Shown here: positions 8,970 to 16,379 of the stretch, piece after piece
How the letters are laid out: the number at the start of each line of letters is the position of its first letter
Numbering within the stretch: the first letter of the stretch is position 1
Origin: Dehalococcoidia bacterium
GTDB taxonomy: Bacteria; Chloroflexota; Dehalococcoidia; Dehalococcoidales; UBA1222
Reading direction: 5' to 3'
Assembly: GCA_009784845.1 (NCBI GenBank)
Contig: WQXK01000004.1
Span: 1-32,467 of the forward strand
DNA length: 32,467 bases
Notes under the pieces: generated by a model
Databases searched by the model: none
Told to the model about the DNA's origin: nothing
The model's input: the letters and a program-made list of their open reading frames with translations, nothing else
Made by a program: the position numbers and the translations under genes

Positions 8970-9635
8970 ATGCGTATTTTAGTTGTAGAAGACGAGCAGG
9001 CATTGGCACAGGCGCTGGCACATGGTCTGTCGCGTTACGGTTATTCCGTTGACACGGCATACGACGGCGAGACAGCGCTGGTGATGGCTGAGGTTAATGC
9101 TTATGACTTGGTGTTGCTTGATCTTAACCTTCCTAAAATGGATGGGCTGGAGGTATGCCGCCGCCTGCGTGCTGCAGGCTCACGGGTCGGCATTCTCATG
9201 CTAACGGCCCGCTCCGGGCTTGAGGAGCGCGTCACCGGTTTGGATAGCGGAGCGGATGACTACCTTGTTAAGCCATTTCAGTTTGCTGAGTTGCTGGCTC
9301 GCGTGCGCGCCATATTGCGCCGCGATGGAGAAACGCGCAGTGCCGTCCTGCAATCAGGCAGTCTGGTGCTTGATCAAAACACTATCAAGGTATTTGTTGA
9401 CTCAACGGAAATTCGGCTTACTGCGAAGGAGTTTGGCATACTTGAGTACCTTTTGCGCAATGCATCACGCGTAGTAAGCCATGAAGAGTTGCTTGAGCAT
9501 GTTTGGAATGATGACGCCAATATGCTCACGCAGACGATCAAGGTGCACATCAACAACATTCGCAAAAAGCTGGCGGCCGCAGGTGATGCCGAGCGCATCG
9601 CCACTGTCAAAGGTCGCGGATATATTGTGAGTTAA
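8970..9635 (+). CDS. OmpR/PhoB-family response regulator
   Basis: A 221-residue two-component regulator. The receiver domain (about 1-115) has the acidic pocket E7/D8, phospho-acceptor D51 in LLDLNLPKMDG, T79 in MLTARS and K101 in YLVKPF. The C-terminal winged-helix domain (about 125-221) contains LTAKEFGILEYLLRNASRVVSHEELLEHVW and ends in VKGRGYIVS, typical of the OmpR/PhoB DNA-binding domain. No real SD precedes the ATG and the mRNA is predicted to be almost leaderless. The stop codon overlaps the kinase start by one base, so the pair is translationally coupled. It probably controls its own promoter and htrA through the TTTAC boxes. Confidence 0.97.
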   Translation: MRILVVEDEQALAQALAHGLSRYGYSVDTAYDGETALVMAEVNAYDLVLLDLNLPKMDGLEVCRRLRAAGSRVGILMLTARSGLEERVTGLDSGADDYLVKPFQFAELLARVRAILRRDGETRSAVLQSGSLVLDQNTIKVFVDSTEIRLTAKEFGILEYLLRNASRVVSHEELLEHVWNDDANMLTQTIKVHINNIRKKLAAAGDAERIATVKGRGYIVS

Positions 9636-10801
9636 TGCATATGGAACAAACTGCACCACCCAAAACGGAATCCTCTTTTAGACTACCTATTTTCGTGAAA
9701 AGCATTCGCTTTCATCTGACTTTGGTTTATTCGGTTTTTCTTGTGTGTATACTGATTGTTATGAACATCGGTATTTACTCGGTTTATACAATGTCACTTT
9801 CGGACGTCTCAGAAATACGGGTTCCTTTTGGCGATATGGTGGCCTGGCAAAATGCCATACATGCAGAAAGAGAAGAGAACCTCAAAAATTTACGCGACTA
9901 TTCAGTTCTGGGAACATGTTTGGTTCTGGTCGTCGGTGCAATCGGAGGGTATTTCATAGCAACCCGTATGCTAAGACCAGTTGATGAGGTTTCATCACTT
10001 GCCTCACGCATCTCGGATACCAATCTAAAAGAGCGCATCAAGCGCAGCGGTCCGGATGATGAGATCAAACGTCTAGCAGATACCTTTGACAGCATGCTGG
10101 AGCGCCTTGAGAATTCCTTTGAGTTGCAAAAGCAGTTCATTCAGGACGCATCTCACGAGTTGCGTACGCCGCTGGCTATCGCCCAGACCAACATTGAGGT
10201 ACTGGAAATGGAAGAGGCAGCAACAAAAGAGGACTATCAGCAGATGGTTGATCTGCTTAAGATGAGCCTTGAGCGCATTAAGGACGTCAGCAATTCCCTG
10301 CTACTGCTTTCCGACGGCACGGCTCTGCCAAATCAAATGACGCAGGTGGACATACAAAAGCTACTTGGTGAAGTATATGACGAAATGGGACTGAAAGTAC
10401 GGACAGCGGGGCTGAGGTTTGACTGGCAGCCACATGACGCGACTTTGCCCGTGCGCGGGGATGCTTTGCGTTTGAAGCAGGTTGTAATCAACCTTGTTGA
10501 TAACGCCGTAAAGTATAACAGCACCGGCGGCATGGTAAAAATGGAAGCATTGCGCGAGGGCAACTCAGCCATTATTGCGATAAGCGATGGCGGTATTGGC
10601 ATACCTGCTGCGGATTTGCCTCACATCTTCGACCGCTTTTTCCGCGTCGACAAATCGCGCTCACGCGAACGCGGCGGCAGCGGATTGGGCTTGGCTATTG
10701 TTAAGAAAATCGTAGAAGACCACGGCGGAACTGTTACGGCACAAAGCCCGGGTGGGCAAGGCAGTGTTTTCCGCATCAAACTTCCTCTTTGGCAGCACTA
10801 A
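9635..10801 (+). CDS. Two-component sensor histidine kinase
   Basis: The 388-residue membrane kinase has a first helix at about residues 25-52, a short outer loop of about 35 residues and a second helix at about 90-110. A HAMP domain follows (RPVDEVSSLASRIS), then the H-box DASHELRTPLA with H174, the N-box INLVDNAVKYN, the G1 box SDGGIGIP, the F-box DRFFRVDKSRS and the G2 box GGSGLGLAIVKKI. The very small sensor loop suggests that it reads membrane state or a protein partner rather than a soluble ligand. ATG 9635 overlaps the regulator stop; ATG 9641 is an alternative start. The downstream HtrA protease suggests a role in envelope stress, as in CssS- or CpxA-type systems (inference). Confidence 0.96.
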   Translation: MHMEQTAPPKTESSFRLPIFVKSIRFHLTLVYSVFLVCILIVMNIGIYSVYTMSLSDVSEIRVPFGDMVAWQNAIHAEREENLKNLRDYSVLGTCLVLVVGAIGGYFIATRMLRPVDEVSSLASRISDTNLKERIKRSGPDDEIKRLADTFDSMLERLENSFELQKQFIQDASHELRTPLAIAQTNIEVLEMEEAATKEDYQQMVDLLKMSLERIKDVSNSLLLLSDGTALPNQMTQVDIQKLLGEVYDEMGLKVRTAGLRFDWQPHDATLPVRGDALRLKQVVINLVDNAVKYNSTGGMVKMEALREGNSAIIAISDGGIGIPAADLPHIFDRFFRVDKSRSRERGGSGLGLAIVKKIVEDHGGTVTAQSPGGQGSVFRIKLPLWQH

Positions 10802-10811
10802 TTCGGCATTT

Positions 10812-10920
10812 TTTACAATGCGAATGTGTTAGCATTTCCTCATCATGCATATTTCTGCATAAAACGCTACCTCAGGACGTTTAGAAGCATAACTTTACCG
10901 TCGCTTTACAATGCGCATGT
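10812..10920 (+). repeat. Two 16-bp near-identical sequences between kinase and htrA
   Basis: TTTACAATGCGAATGT at 10812-10827 recurs as TTTACAATGCGCATGT at 10905-10920 (15 of 16 identical, 93 bases apart). The second copy is the right half of the TTTAC box plus the TGT of the proposed htrA promoter. The first copy lies just after the kinase stop and lacks a good -10, so it may be an auxiliary binding site. Confidence 0.5.
10894..10910 (+). promoter_or_regulatory. TTTAC direct-repeat box upstream of htrA
   Basis: TTTACC (10894-10899) and TTTACA (10905-10910) have the same 11-bp period as the box at 8925-8941. It lies 27 bases upstream of the proposed -10 TACACT; the box at the regulator gene lies 26 bases upstream of its TATAAT. 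This is a candidate operator for the upstream response regulator. Confidence 0.4.
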
Positions 10921-10926
10921 TACACT
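10918..10926 (+). promoter_or_regulatory. Candidate extended -10 promoter of htrA
   Basis: TGT followed by TACACT (4/6 match to TATAAT) has the same placement relative to the TTTAC box as the regulator promoter. The leader would be about 53 bases, with AGGAG at 10975-10979. The poor -10 suggests dependence on an activator. Confidence 0.4.
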
Positions 10927-10985
10927 GCCAAAAAACATATAGAAAGTTAATTCTGTTTGTGCAAAATACTACGCAGGAGCTAGAA

Positions 10986-12128
10986 ATGAAAACTCAATTG
11001 TTAACAATACGTAAAGCATGGCTGCCGTTTTTGCTGGCATTGATGCTGGGCATATCAACACTGGGCGGATGCAGCCTGTTAAGTGTTACCCAACCGGCTG
11101 TTTCAACCGAGCCTGAAGTCGTCTATCAGACGTATCTGGTGTTACCCAATCTGGCCGATGTCATCGCCAGGGTGCGCCCGTCGGTTGTTTCAATTAGTAC
11201 CGAGACTCCCGGATATGATTTTTTTCGTGGGGCATATACGATACAGGGAGCCGGTTCCGGATGGATTGTTGACCCGAATGGGCTGATTGTCACCAACAAC
11301 CATGTTGTTGAGGGTGCCAGCGTCGTATCGGTTACATTAGAGGACGGGCGTATCTTTTTTGCTCAGGAAATTTATGCGGATGCTTTATCTGACCTTGCCG
11401 TAATAAAGATTGCTGCCAGCGACTTGCCGGCAGCTACGCTTGGCATCTCCAATACCTTTGATTCAAGTGTTGAGTTTAATAACACCTTAGCAGCGCCATC
11501 GTCAGGTACTTTAAATACCCATCCTTTGCGCATGGGTGACTGGGTCGTTGCACTGGGCAATTCGCTTGGAATGGGCATCAGTGCCACAAAGGGAATCGTC
11601 AGTGCCACCGGTATTTCTGTTACTTATGGCGGGAATGTGCTGTATAACCTTATACAAACCGACGCCGCCATCAACAATGGTAACTCCGGCGGACCGCTGG
11701 TGAATCTAGCCGGCGAAGTTGTCGGTATTAGCAGTGCTAAGGTTTCGGCTGTAGGTGTGGAAGGCATGGGATACGCCATAAGCATAGATGAGGCTTATCC
11801 GATTATTCAACAGCTTATTGAAAACGGGTATGTTTTACGCCCTGATATTGGCGCTGCCCTGTACACCGTGAACAAAACAATCGCCAGCATCTATAACCTC
11901 GCGGTTGATTATGGTGCGCTCGTCACACAGGTGACGCGCAATGGACCTGCTGACAGTGCAGGGCTGCGCTCAGGTGACGTTATCGTAGCGGTGGATGATA
12001 TTGCGGTTTACAGCGCTGAGGGCTTAAAGCGCACCTTGCAGTCATACGAGATCGGACAGGAAATACGACTCACCTACTATCGCGATACAAAAAAGAGAAT
12101 GGTGGATGTCATTCTTGTGGAGGCATAA
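10986..12128 (+). CDS. Lipid-anchored HtrA/DegP-like serine protease with PDZ domain
   Basis: A 380-residue S1C protease outside the membrane. The N-terminus has a signal peptide with lipobox STLGGC, so C29 should be lipidated. The trypsin-like domain (about 55-275) carries the triad H106 (TNNHVVEG), D136 (SDLAVIKI) and S234 (NNGNSGGPLVN). One PDZ domain follows (about 285-378, with GPADSAGLRSGDVIVAVDD). ATG 10986 is chosen because AGGAG lies 6 bases upstream and the signal peptide starts there; the frame stays open to 10911. The gene directly follows a regulator/kinase pair and shares a promoter motif with it, consistent with quality control of envelope proteins. The insertion at about 158-180 is Ser/Asn-rich and of unknown role. 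Confidence 0.95.
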   Translation: MKTQLLTIRKAWLPFLLALMLGISTLGGCSLLSVTQPAVSTEPEVVYQTYLVLPNLADVIARVRPSVVSISTETPGYDFFRGAYTIQGAGSGWIVDPNGLIVTNNHVVEGASVVSVTLEDGRIFFAQEIYADALSDLAVIKIAASDLPAATLGISNTFDSSVEFNNTLAAPSSGTLNTHPLRMGDWVVALGNSLGMGISATKGIVSATGISVTYGGNVLYNLIQTDAAINNGNSGGPLVNLAGEVVGISSAKVSAVGVEGMGYAISIDEAYPIIQQLIENGYVLRPDIGAALYTVNKTIASIYNLAVDYGALVTQVTRNGPADSAGLRSGDVIVAVDDIAVYSAEGLKRTLQSYEIGQEIRLTYYRDTKKRMVDVILVEA

Positions 12129-12177
12129 AACTATTTTGCCAAAGCTCGTCTTAAACAAGCGGCAAATAGAGGCTAAT

Positions 12178-12399
12178 ATGAAAACTAAGAATTACCCGGG
12201 TGCTAAAATCAAACCTGAGGCTTCAACAGATCTTCAGATTGTTTCTCTGCCAGAAAACGTCTTTGACAATATGCGCTGGAAATTGGGCGGTTGTCCGCGT
12301 TGCTATGGCGACTTGTTCCTTGATTCAGAGGACGGACAAACACTGGGACACTGCCTGCAATGCGGGTATGTCGGAGTGCGCATGGAGGCTATGAATTAG
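12178..12399 (+). CDS. Small zinc-ribbon protein
   Basis: A 73-residue protein with AGAGG five bases before the ATG. Residues 1-33 are low-complexity and polar. The C-terminal half is a two-knuckle zinc ribbon, CPRCYGDLFLD then HCLQCGYVG. The same pattern, nearly word for word, occurs in the protein at 15735-15962, so the two are paralogues. Function is unknown; such ribbons bind nucleic acid or protein. It follows htrA by about 50 bases and is convergent with glmS. Confidence 0.8.
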   Translation: MKTKNYPGAKIKPEASTDLQIVSLPENVFDNMRWKLGGCPRCYGDLFLDSEDGQTLGHCLQCGYVGVRMEAMN

Positions 12400-12443
12400 G
12401 CAATACCGGCAAGTGGTGAAACGTCACTTAAGATACCTGAGTA

Positions 12444-14219
12444 TTACCGCACGGTAACGCTTTTTGCCAAATTCCGCGGTCTGTCAGGATCTTCACCTCT
12501 TGCCAATGCTGTAAAATAAGCCAGTTCCTGAAGTGGCACAATCGTCACAAAAGGATAAAGAATGTCCTCGACCTTCGGGACCTTGCACCACTCGTCAAAT
12601 GCGCTATGAGCCCTATCCGAAACCCCGATTATAAATGCCCCTCTTGCTTTTGCCTCTTCTACGTTACAAAGCGTATCATCAAATGTGTAATCATCCGGAC
12701 AAATGGCAACTATTGGAGTGCCTTTTTCAATTAATGCCAGCGTGCCGTGCTTTAGCTCACCTGCCGGCATACCCTCGCCATGCACATATGATACCTCTTT
12801 CATTTTAAGTGCTGCCTCCATGGCAATATGGAAGTTACTGCCGCGGGCGATGAAATAACATGCATTGTGTCCTGCAATATAACGCGCCAGGGGCTCGGCA
12901 TGCTTGAGGTTCGTTTCAAAGGAAAGTTCTACCAGCGGAATAATATGCTTAAGCTTTTGGATAATCTCCTCTTGCTCCCCAGAAAGATAGTGGCTTAAAA
13001 GTGTCAGTACTGTAATCTGCGCCATATAGCTTTTGGTTGCTGCAACGGCATTTTCCGCCCCACACTTCAGCGGAAAAACGATATCCGAAAGGCGCGCAAG
13101 TTGTGAGGCTTGGTGGTTTACAAGCGATATGACCTTGGTCTGTCTTGCACGCGCAGTACGCACCCCAAACAGCACGTCGGCAGTTTCGCCGCTTTGCGAA
13201 AGTGCGATAACCACGCTGCCCGGACGCAAGGCATCGGCAAAATACTGGAACTCAGAGCCGATTATTACCTCACTCATACGCTTGCCTATACGCGAAAAGA
13301 GGTAGCGCCCCATAAGAGCGGCATGGCGCGACGTTCCGCAGGCTGTAAAGATTACATTCTGCGCTTCACTTATTATTTTGGCGGCTTCCTGCATGTCTGG
13401 AACGCTTTGTTCAATAGCCTGCTCAAGAACACGCGGCTGCTCGCGTATTTCACGCATCATATAATGCTCAAAGGCATTATCGCACGTGACGGCAGAAACC
13501 TGTCGCGGTAGCGTTTCACAATGCTTTTCCATTGCGATGCCGGCACTGTCATAGAAAACAAAGCCCTGAGGTGTTACCTCGGCAATTTGCCCGTCTTCCA
13601 AGGCAAATAACTGATTGCAGCCATCCGGCAATGAATTGACGTCGCTTGAGGCTGCGTACCCTGCAACCACCCGCCCCAGCAACAGCGGCACTTCACGAGC
13701 ACAGGCAAAAAAACTGTCTGGGTTGTGGCGGCTTATTACCAAAAAAGCGAATACTCCGCGCAACTCGGCTATTGTTGCCGCAATCGCTGTCACCATGCTG
13801 CCTTTCTGGCGGTAGAAATGCGCTAAAAGGCATGGTATGACCTCTGTATCGGTTGTCGATGCAAAGGAGCATGTGCTTTCAAGGCTGCTGCGCAACTCTC
13901 TGGCATTATCTACAATGCCATTGTGTACTACGGCGATGTTATTGCCCCCGTCAAGGTGTGGATGAGCGTTTATCTGTGTTACGTCGCCATGGGTAGCCCA
14001 GCGTACGTGACCAATGCCGACATGCCCCGAAAGCCTCGAAAGATGGTGTTGCCGATCCACCTCCTCCAGTTTTCCGGCGTCTTTCTTATAATGCAAAAGC
14101 CCGTCGTGTATCGTGGCTATACCGGCTGAGTCATAGCCTCGATACTCAAGCTTCTTCAGTCCGTCAAGGATGAATTGGGCCGCCTGCCCGTCTCCGTTAT
14201 ATCCAACTAATCCACACAT
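12444..14219 (-). CDS. glmS: Glutamine--fructose-6-phosphate aminotransferase (isomerizing)
   Basis: GlmS makes glucosamine-6-phosphate from fructose-6-phosphate and glutamine, the first step to UDP-GlcNAc. The 591-residue protein begins MCGLVGY, where C2 becomes the N-terminal nucleophile of the glutaminase domain, with LEYRGYDSAGIA and HVRWATHG following. Two SIS domains come next (TACGTSRHAALMG, ALSQSGETADV, and in the second half ARGSNFHIAMEAALKMKEVSY). The end, DRPRNLAKSVTV, is the canonical GlmS C-terminus. No clear SD precedes the ATG. The glmU-like gene ends about 40 bases upstream on the same strand, so the two enzymes of the pathway are probably coexpressed; a TATAAT at 14264-14259 lacks a -35. 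Confidence 0.97.
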   Translation of the reverse strand: MCGLVGYNGDGQAAQFILDGLKKLEYRGYDSAGIATIHDGLLHYKKDAGKLEEVDRQHHLSRLSGHVGIGHVRWATHGDVTQINAHPHLDGGNNIAVVHNGIVDNARELRSSLESTCSFASTTDTEVIPCLLAHFYRQKGSMVTAIAATIAELRGVFAFLVISRHNPDSFFACAREVPLLLGRVVAGYAASSDVNSLPDGCNQLFALEDGQIAEVTPQGFVFYDSAGIAMEKHCETLPRQVSAVTCDNAFEHYMMREIREQPRVLEQAIEQSVPDMQEAAKIISEAQNVIFTACGTSRHAALMGRYLFSRIGKRMSEVIIGSEFQYFADALRPGSVVIALSQSGETADVLFGVRTARARQTKVISLVNHQASQLARLSDIVFPLKCGAENAVAATKSYMAQITVLTLLSHYLSGEQEEIIQKLKHIIPLVELSFETNLKHAEPLARYIAGHNACYFIARGSNFHIAMEAALKMKEVSYVHGEGMPAGELKHGTLALIEKGTPIVAICPDDYTFDDTLCNVEEAKARGAFIIGVSDRAHSAFDEWCKVPKVEDILYPFVTIVPLQELAYFTALARGEDPDRPRNLAKSVTVR

Positions 14220-14259
14220 ACAATTATGTAAAATAACACGGTCAAAATATTTTCAGATA

Positions 14260-15501
14260 TTATAGCTGCTCTTTGCGCAACTGCGCATCGTCCATAACAC
14301 TGCCATACACAGCAACGCCAGGCCATATGCGTGCGTGGTTGCCGATGACGCATCCGGCGTTGATGCTTACGTTTATGCCAGTCTGCACGCCATCGCCGAG
14401 TATGGCACCAAATTTGATGCGCCCGGTAGGAATACCATCGACAGTCACAGGCTCCTTATCAAAGCGCATGTTGGCAATCTTGGTGCCGGCACCAAGGTTA
14501 CAGTTTTCTCCAATGACACTATCCCCGACATAGTTCAAATGCGGAATTTTGCATCCGCGCATGATTATGCTGTTTTTGATTTCAACAGCATTTCCAATGC
14601 GACAGTTATCACCAATAGCCGTTGCCGGGCGGATAAAGCAATTTGGACCAATGTCGCAGTTTTCCCCTATGACCACCGGTCCCGCGATATAGCTGCCTGC
14701 GCGCACAATGCTTCCCGTACCTATATTGCAAGCTCCCTCAATGTGTACGTTTTCCTCAATAATGCCTTGATTATTGGAAATTAGCCGTGAAAGCGCGCAT
14801 GCATTGGCATCCAGCAAATCCCACGGATAGCTGATATCGTGCCAGCTTTCCAGCTTGGCGCAGCATACAGGCATGCCTTGTTCGATGAGAAGTTGTAACG
14901 ACTGCGTCAGTTCTATTTCGCCGCGGGACGACAGCGGCGTTTGGTCAATGGCTGCGAAAATGTGCTCATTTAGCGTATATGCCCCGGTGTTAACCATCTG
15001 CGCTGAAGCAACAACAGGCTTTTCCAAGATGCGACACACTTTGGCGTCATTTTCTTCAACAACGCCAAACCCGGCAGGGTTGGATACTTCCTTCACACCA
15101 ATGGTAATGCCTTCCGCTCGCACCAATTGCTGTATATCAGCTGCAGAAAGAAGCATATCACTGTTAAATACAATGAAATTTCGGCGAACATTGTCTTGCA
15201 CTGTTCGCACCGCAGCACCTGAGCCGGATGGAGTTTCCTGACAGCGATAAGTTATCTTTACTCCAAGTTTCGACCCGTCACCGAAATAATTTTTTATGAC
15301 ATCGCCATTGTTGCCAGTTACAAGAATGAAATCGTTTATGCCCGCCTGTTGAGCCTCAATTATGATATGCTCAATGATGGGCTGATTTGCCACGCATATC
15401 ATACCCTTGGGACGTGCCTTGCTCAGTGGCAGCATACGCTGCGCTTTACCTGCGGCCAGTATGACAGCTTGCGTGATGCGTGGTTCCTTGTTATCTGACA
15501 T
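14260..15501 (-). CDS. GlmU-like bifunctional sugar-1-phosphate nucleotidylyltransferase/acetyltransferase
   Basis: A 413-residue protein with an N-terminal nucleotidyltransferase domain (about 1-235: AVILAAGKAQRMLPLSKARPKGM, FNSDMLLS, EKPVVAS) and a C-terminal left-handed beta-helix of hexapeptide repeats (about 250-400). It carries GNAVEIKNSII, HLNYVGDSVIGENCNLGAGT and the late NAGCVIGNHARI, which match the GlmU acetyltransferase region. Its likely role is forming UDP-GlcNAc from GlcN-1-P using UTP and acetyl-CoA, as in archaeal-type bifunctional enzymes. Canonical GlmU has LAAGxGTRM; here it reads LAAGKAQRM. It is shorter than E. coli GlmU (456 residues). It lies upstream of glmS. AGAGGA is 14 bases from the ATG, and a three-codon ATG-AGT-TAG lies between them. 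Confidence 0.88.
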   Translation of the reverse strand: MSDNKEPRITQAVILAAGKAQRMLPLSKARPKGMICVANQPIIEHIIIEAQQAGINDFILVTGNNGDVIKNYFGDGSKLGVKITYRCQETPSGSGAAVRTVQDNVRRNFIVFNSDMLLSAADIQQLVRAEGITIGVKEVSNPAGFGVVEENDAKVCRILEKPVVASAQMVNTGAYTLNEHIFAAIDQTPLSSRGEIELTQSLQLLIEQGMPVCCAKLESWHDISYPWDLLDANACALSRLISNNQGIIEENVHIEGACNIGTGSIVRAGSYIAGPVVIGENCDIGPNCFIRPATAIGDNCRIGNAVEIKNSIIMRGCKIPHLNYVGDSVIGENCNLGAGTKIANMRFDKEPVTVDGIPTGRIKFGAILGDGVQTGINVSINAGCVIGNHARIWPGVAVYGSVMDDAQLRKEQL

Positions 15502-15611
15502 TGTGCTAACTCATTTCCTCTTGTGTGCGCCTGCGCCATTTTGAGCATGTGACTGATCCATCAAAACATGTGAGCGCCATGCAATCCGCTCAAAAATCGC
15601 AATCCACAGAC

Positions 15612-15620
15612 AGTATAGCA
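15612..15620 (-). promoter_or_regulatory. Extended -10 promoter for glmU-like/glmS
   Basis: On the minus strand TGC-TATACT occupies 15620-15612, an extended -10. No good -35 is seen. The leader to the ATG at 15501 would be about 100 bases, with no clear riboswitch or ribozyme recognised. Confidence 0.45.
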
Positions 15621-15685
15621 TGCAACCAAAGTAGTCATCTGAGAGCAGGGAGTTCGTTCTCAGTGGAAAACCCTACACAACAAAG

Positions 15686-15712
15686 CAAGCCCACCGGATA
15701 ACCGTGGGCTTG
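15686..15712 (-). terminator. Strong hairpin downstream of the zinc-ribbon gene
   Basis: CAAGCCCA (15686-15693) pairs with TGGGCTTG (15705-15712), and CGG/CCG extend the stem inside around an ATAA loop with one bulged C. On the minus strand it is followed by CTTTGTTGTG, a weak U-tract. It lies 22 bases past the stop of the gene at 15735, so it is a terminator candidate for that gene. Confidence 0.6.
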
Positions 15713-15734
15713 TGAAATTATGGGATGTTGCTAT

Positions 15735-15962
15735 TTACCAGACTTCTTTTCGTTCAAGAGCACTGGACACGTGACCGCATGTATTGCACTTGTAATCATC
15801 CGAGTCAAAAACCATTTCATCGCGACATATAGGACAGGGCTCACCAACACGAGCGCGTACATATCCACACTGCAGGCAGTGCTCTACCCAGCTATACTCA
15901 TCGATATCCAAAAAAATATCGCCGCCGCAACGGGGGCAGCATTTTGCTTTCCACTTAGACAT
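15735..15962 (-). CDS. Small double zinc-ribbon protein
   Basis: A 75-residue protein with two zinc ribbons in series: CPRCGGDIFLD...HCLQCGYV (residues about 9-38) and CPICRDEM...CNTCGH (about 46-66). The first ribbon is nearly identical to that of the protein at 12178-12399. ATG 15962 follows GGAGAGG at good spacing; the frame is open upstream without a better start. It has its own promoter about 135 bases upstream, overlapping the ferredoxin gene, and a hairpin downstream, so it seems to be a separate transcription unit. Its role is unknown; a nucleic-acid or protein-binding adaptor is plausible. Confidence 0.8.
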   Translation of the reverse strand: MSKWKAKCCPRCGGDIFLDIDEYSWVEHCLQCGYVRARVGEPCPICRDEMVFDSDDYKCNTCGHVSSALERKEVW

Positions 15963-16097
15963 TAACCTCTCCGTTTTCAAACTCAACAGAAATCATAATC
16001 ATTGGGTTGGTAATCAAAAATTTGTTCCATATGTTTTTGTGCATAACACAAGAATAGAGCAGGCACAACACACAGGCTGAATTCACACAAAGGCGGG

Positions 16098-16126
16098 AGT
16101 ATAGCGGATTAGTTATGCTTCGTCAA
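16098..16126 (-). promoter_or_regulatory. Sigma-70 type promoter of the zinc-ribbon gene
   Basis: TTGACG (16126-16121) and TATACT (16103-16098) on the minus strand are 17 bases apart, each a 5/6 consensus match. The -35 lies inside the 3' end of the ferredoxin gene. The predicted leader is about 130 bases. Confidence 0.6.
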
Positions 16127-16316
16127 GTATGATTTCAAAAGGACAACTGATAGCATTTGACGGGCATACAGCCTCACATAGCCCACAACCGGCGCATTCG
16201 TCTGCACCGACAAACGAAATAACCAACCCAACTACCTGCAGGCCGCCTCTTGTACACACACTGGCGCACAAGCCGCAGCCGGTACACAATTGCCGAACTA
16301 TCTCAGGCCGCGACAT
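16113..16316 (-). CDS. 2[4Fe-4S] ferredoxin-type protein
   Basis: A 67-residue electron carrier with two clusters of four cysteines: C11, C14, C17, C21 (CTGCGLCASVC) and C41, C44, C47, C51 (CAGCGLCEAVCP). The first cluster lacks the usual proline after the fourth cysteine. It serves low-potential electron transfer in anaerobic metabolism; the partner is unknown. It lies about 60 bases downstream of the Crp/Fnr-type gene on the same strand and may be part of the same transcript. Confidence 0.9.
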   Translation of the reverse strand: MSRPEIVRQLCTGCGLCASVCTRGGLQVVGLVISFVGADECAGCGLCEAVCPSNAISCPFEIILDEA

Positions 16317-16379
16317 TCTTTCACCATATGCCGAATTTTATTGAAGCGCTGCGAAAAAATCTGTAACTCAGGTATCACT

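Noticed and set aside
12444..12458. TTACCG-CA-CGGTAA inverted repeat at the glmS stop as a terminator
   Set aside because: The loop would be too small for the full stem and no U-tract follows on either strand.
13110..13511. 133-codon plus-strand frame inside glmS
   Set aside because: Antisense shadow of the SIS domains of glmS, with no SD or family pattern.
14209..14219. DnaA-box-like TAATCCACA at the glmS start
   Set aside because: One mismatch to consensus, single copy, within coding sequence, no cluster or AT-rich unwinding region.
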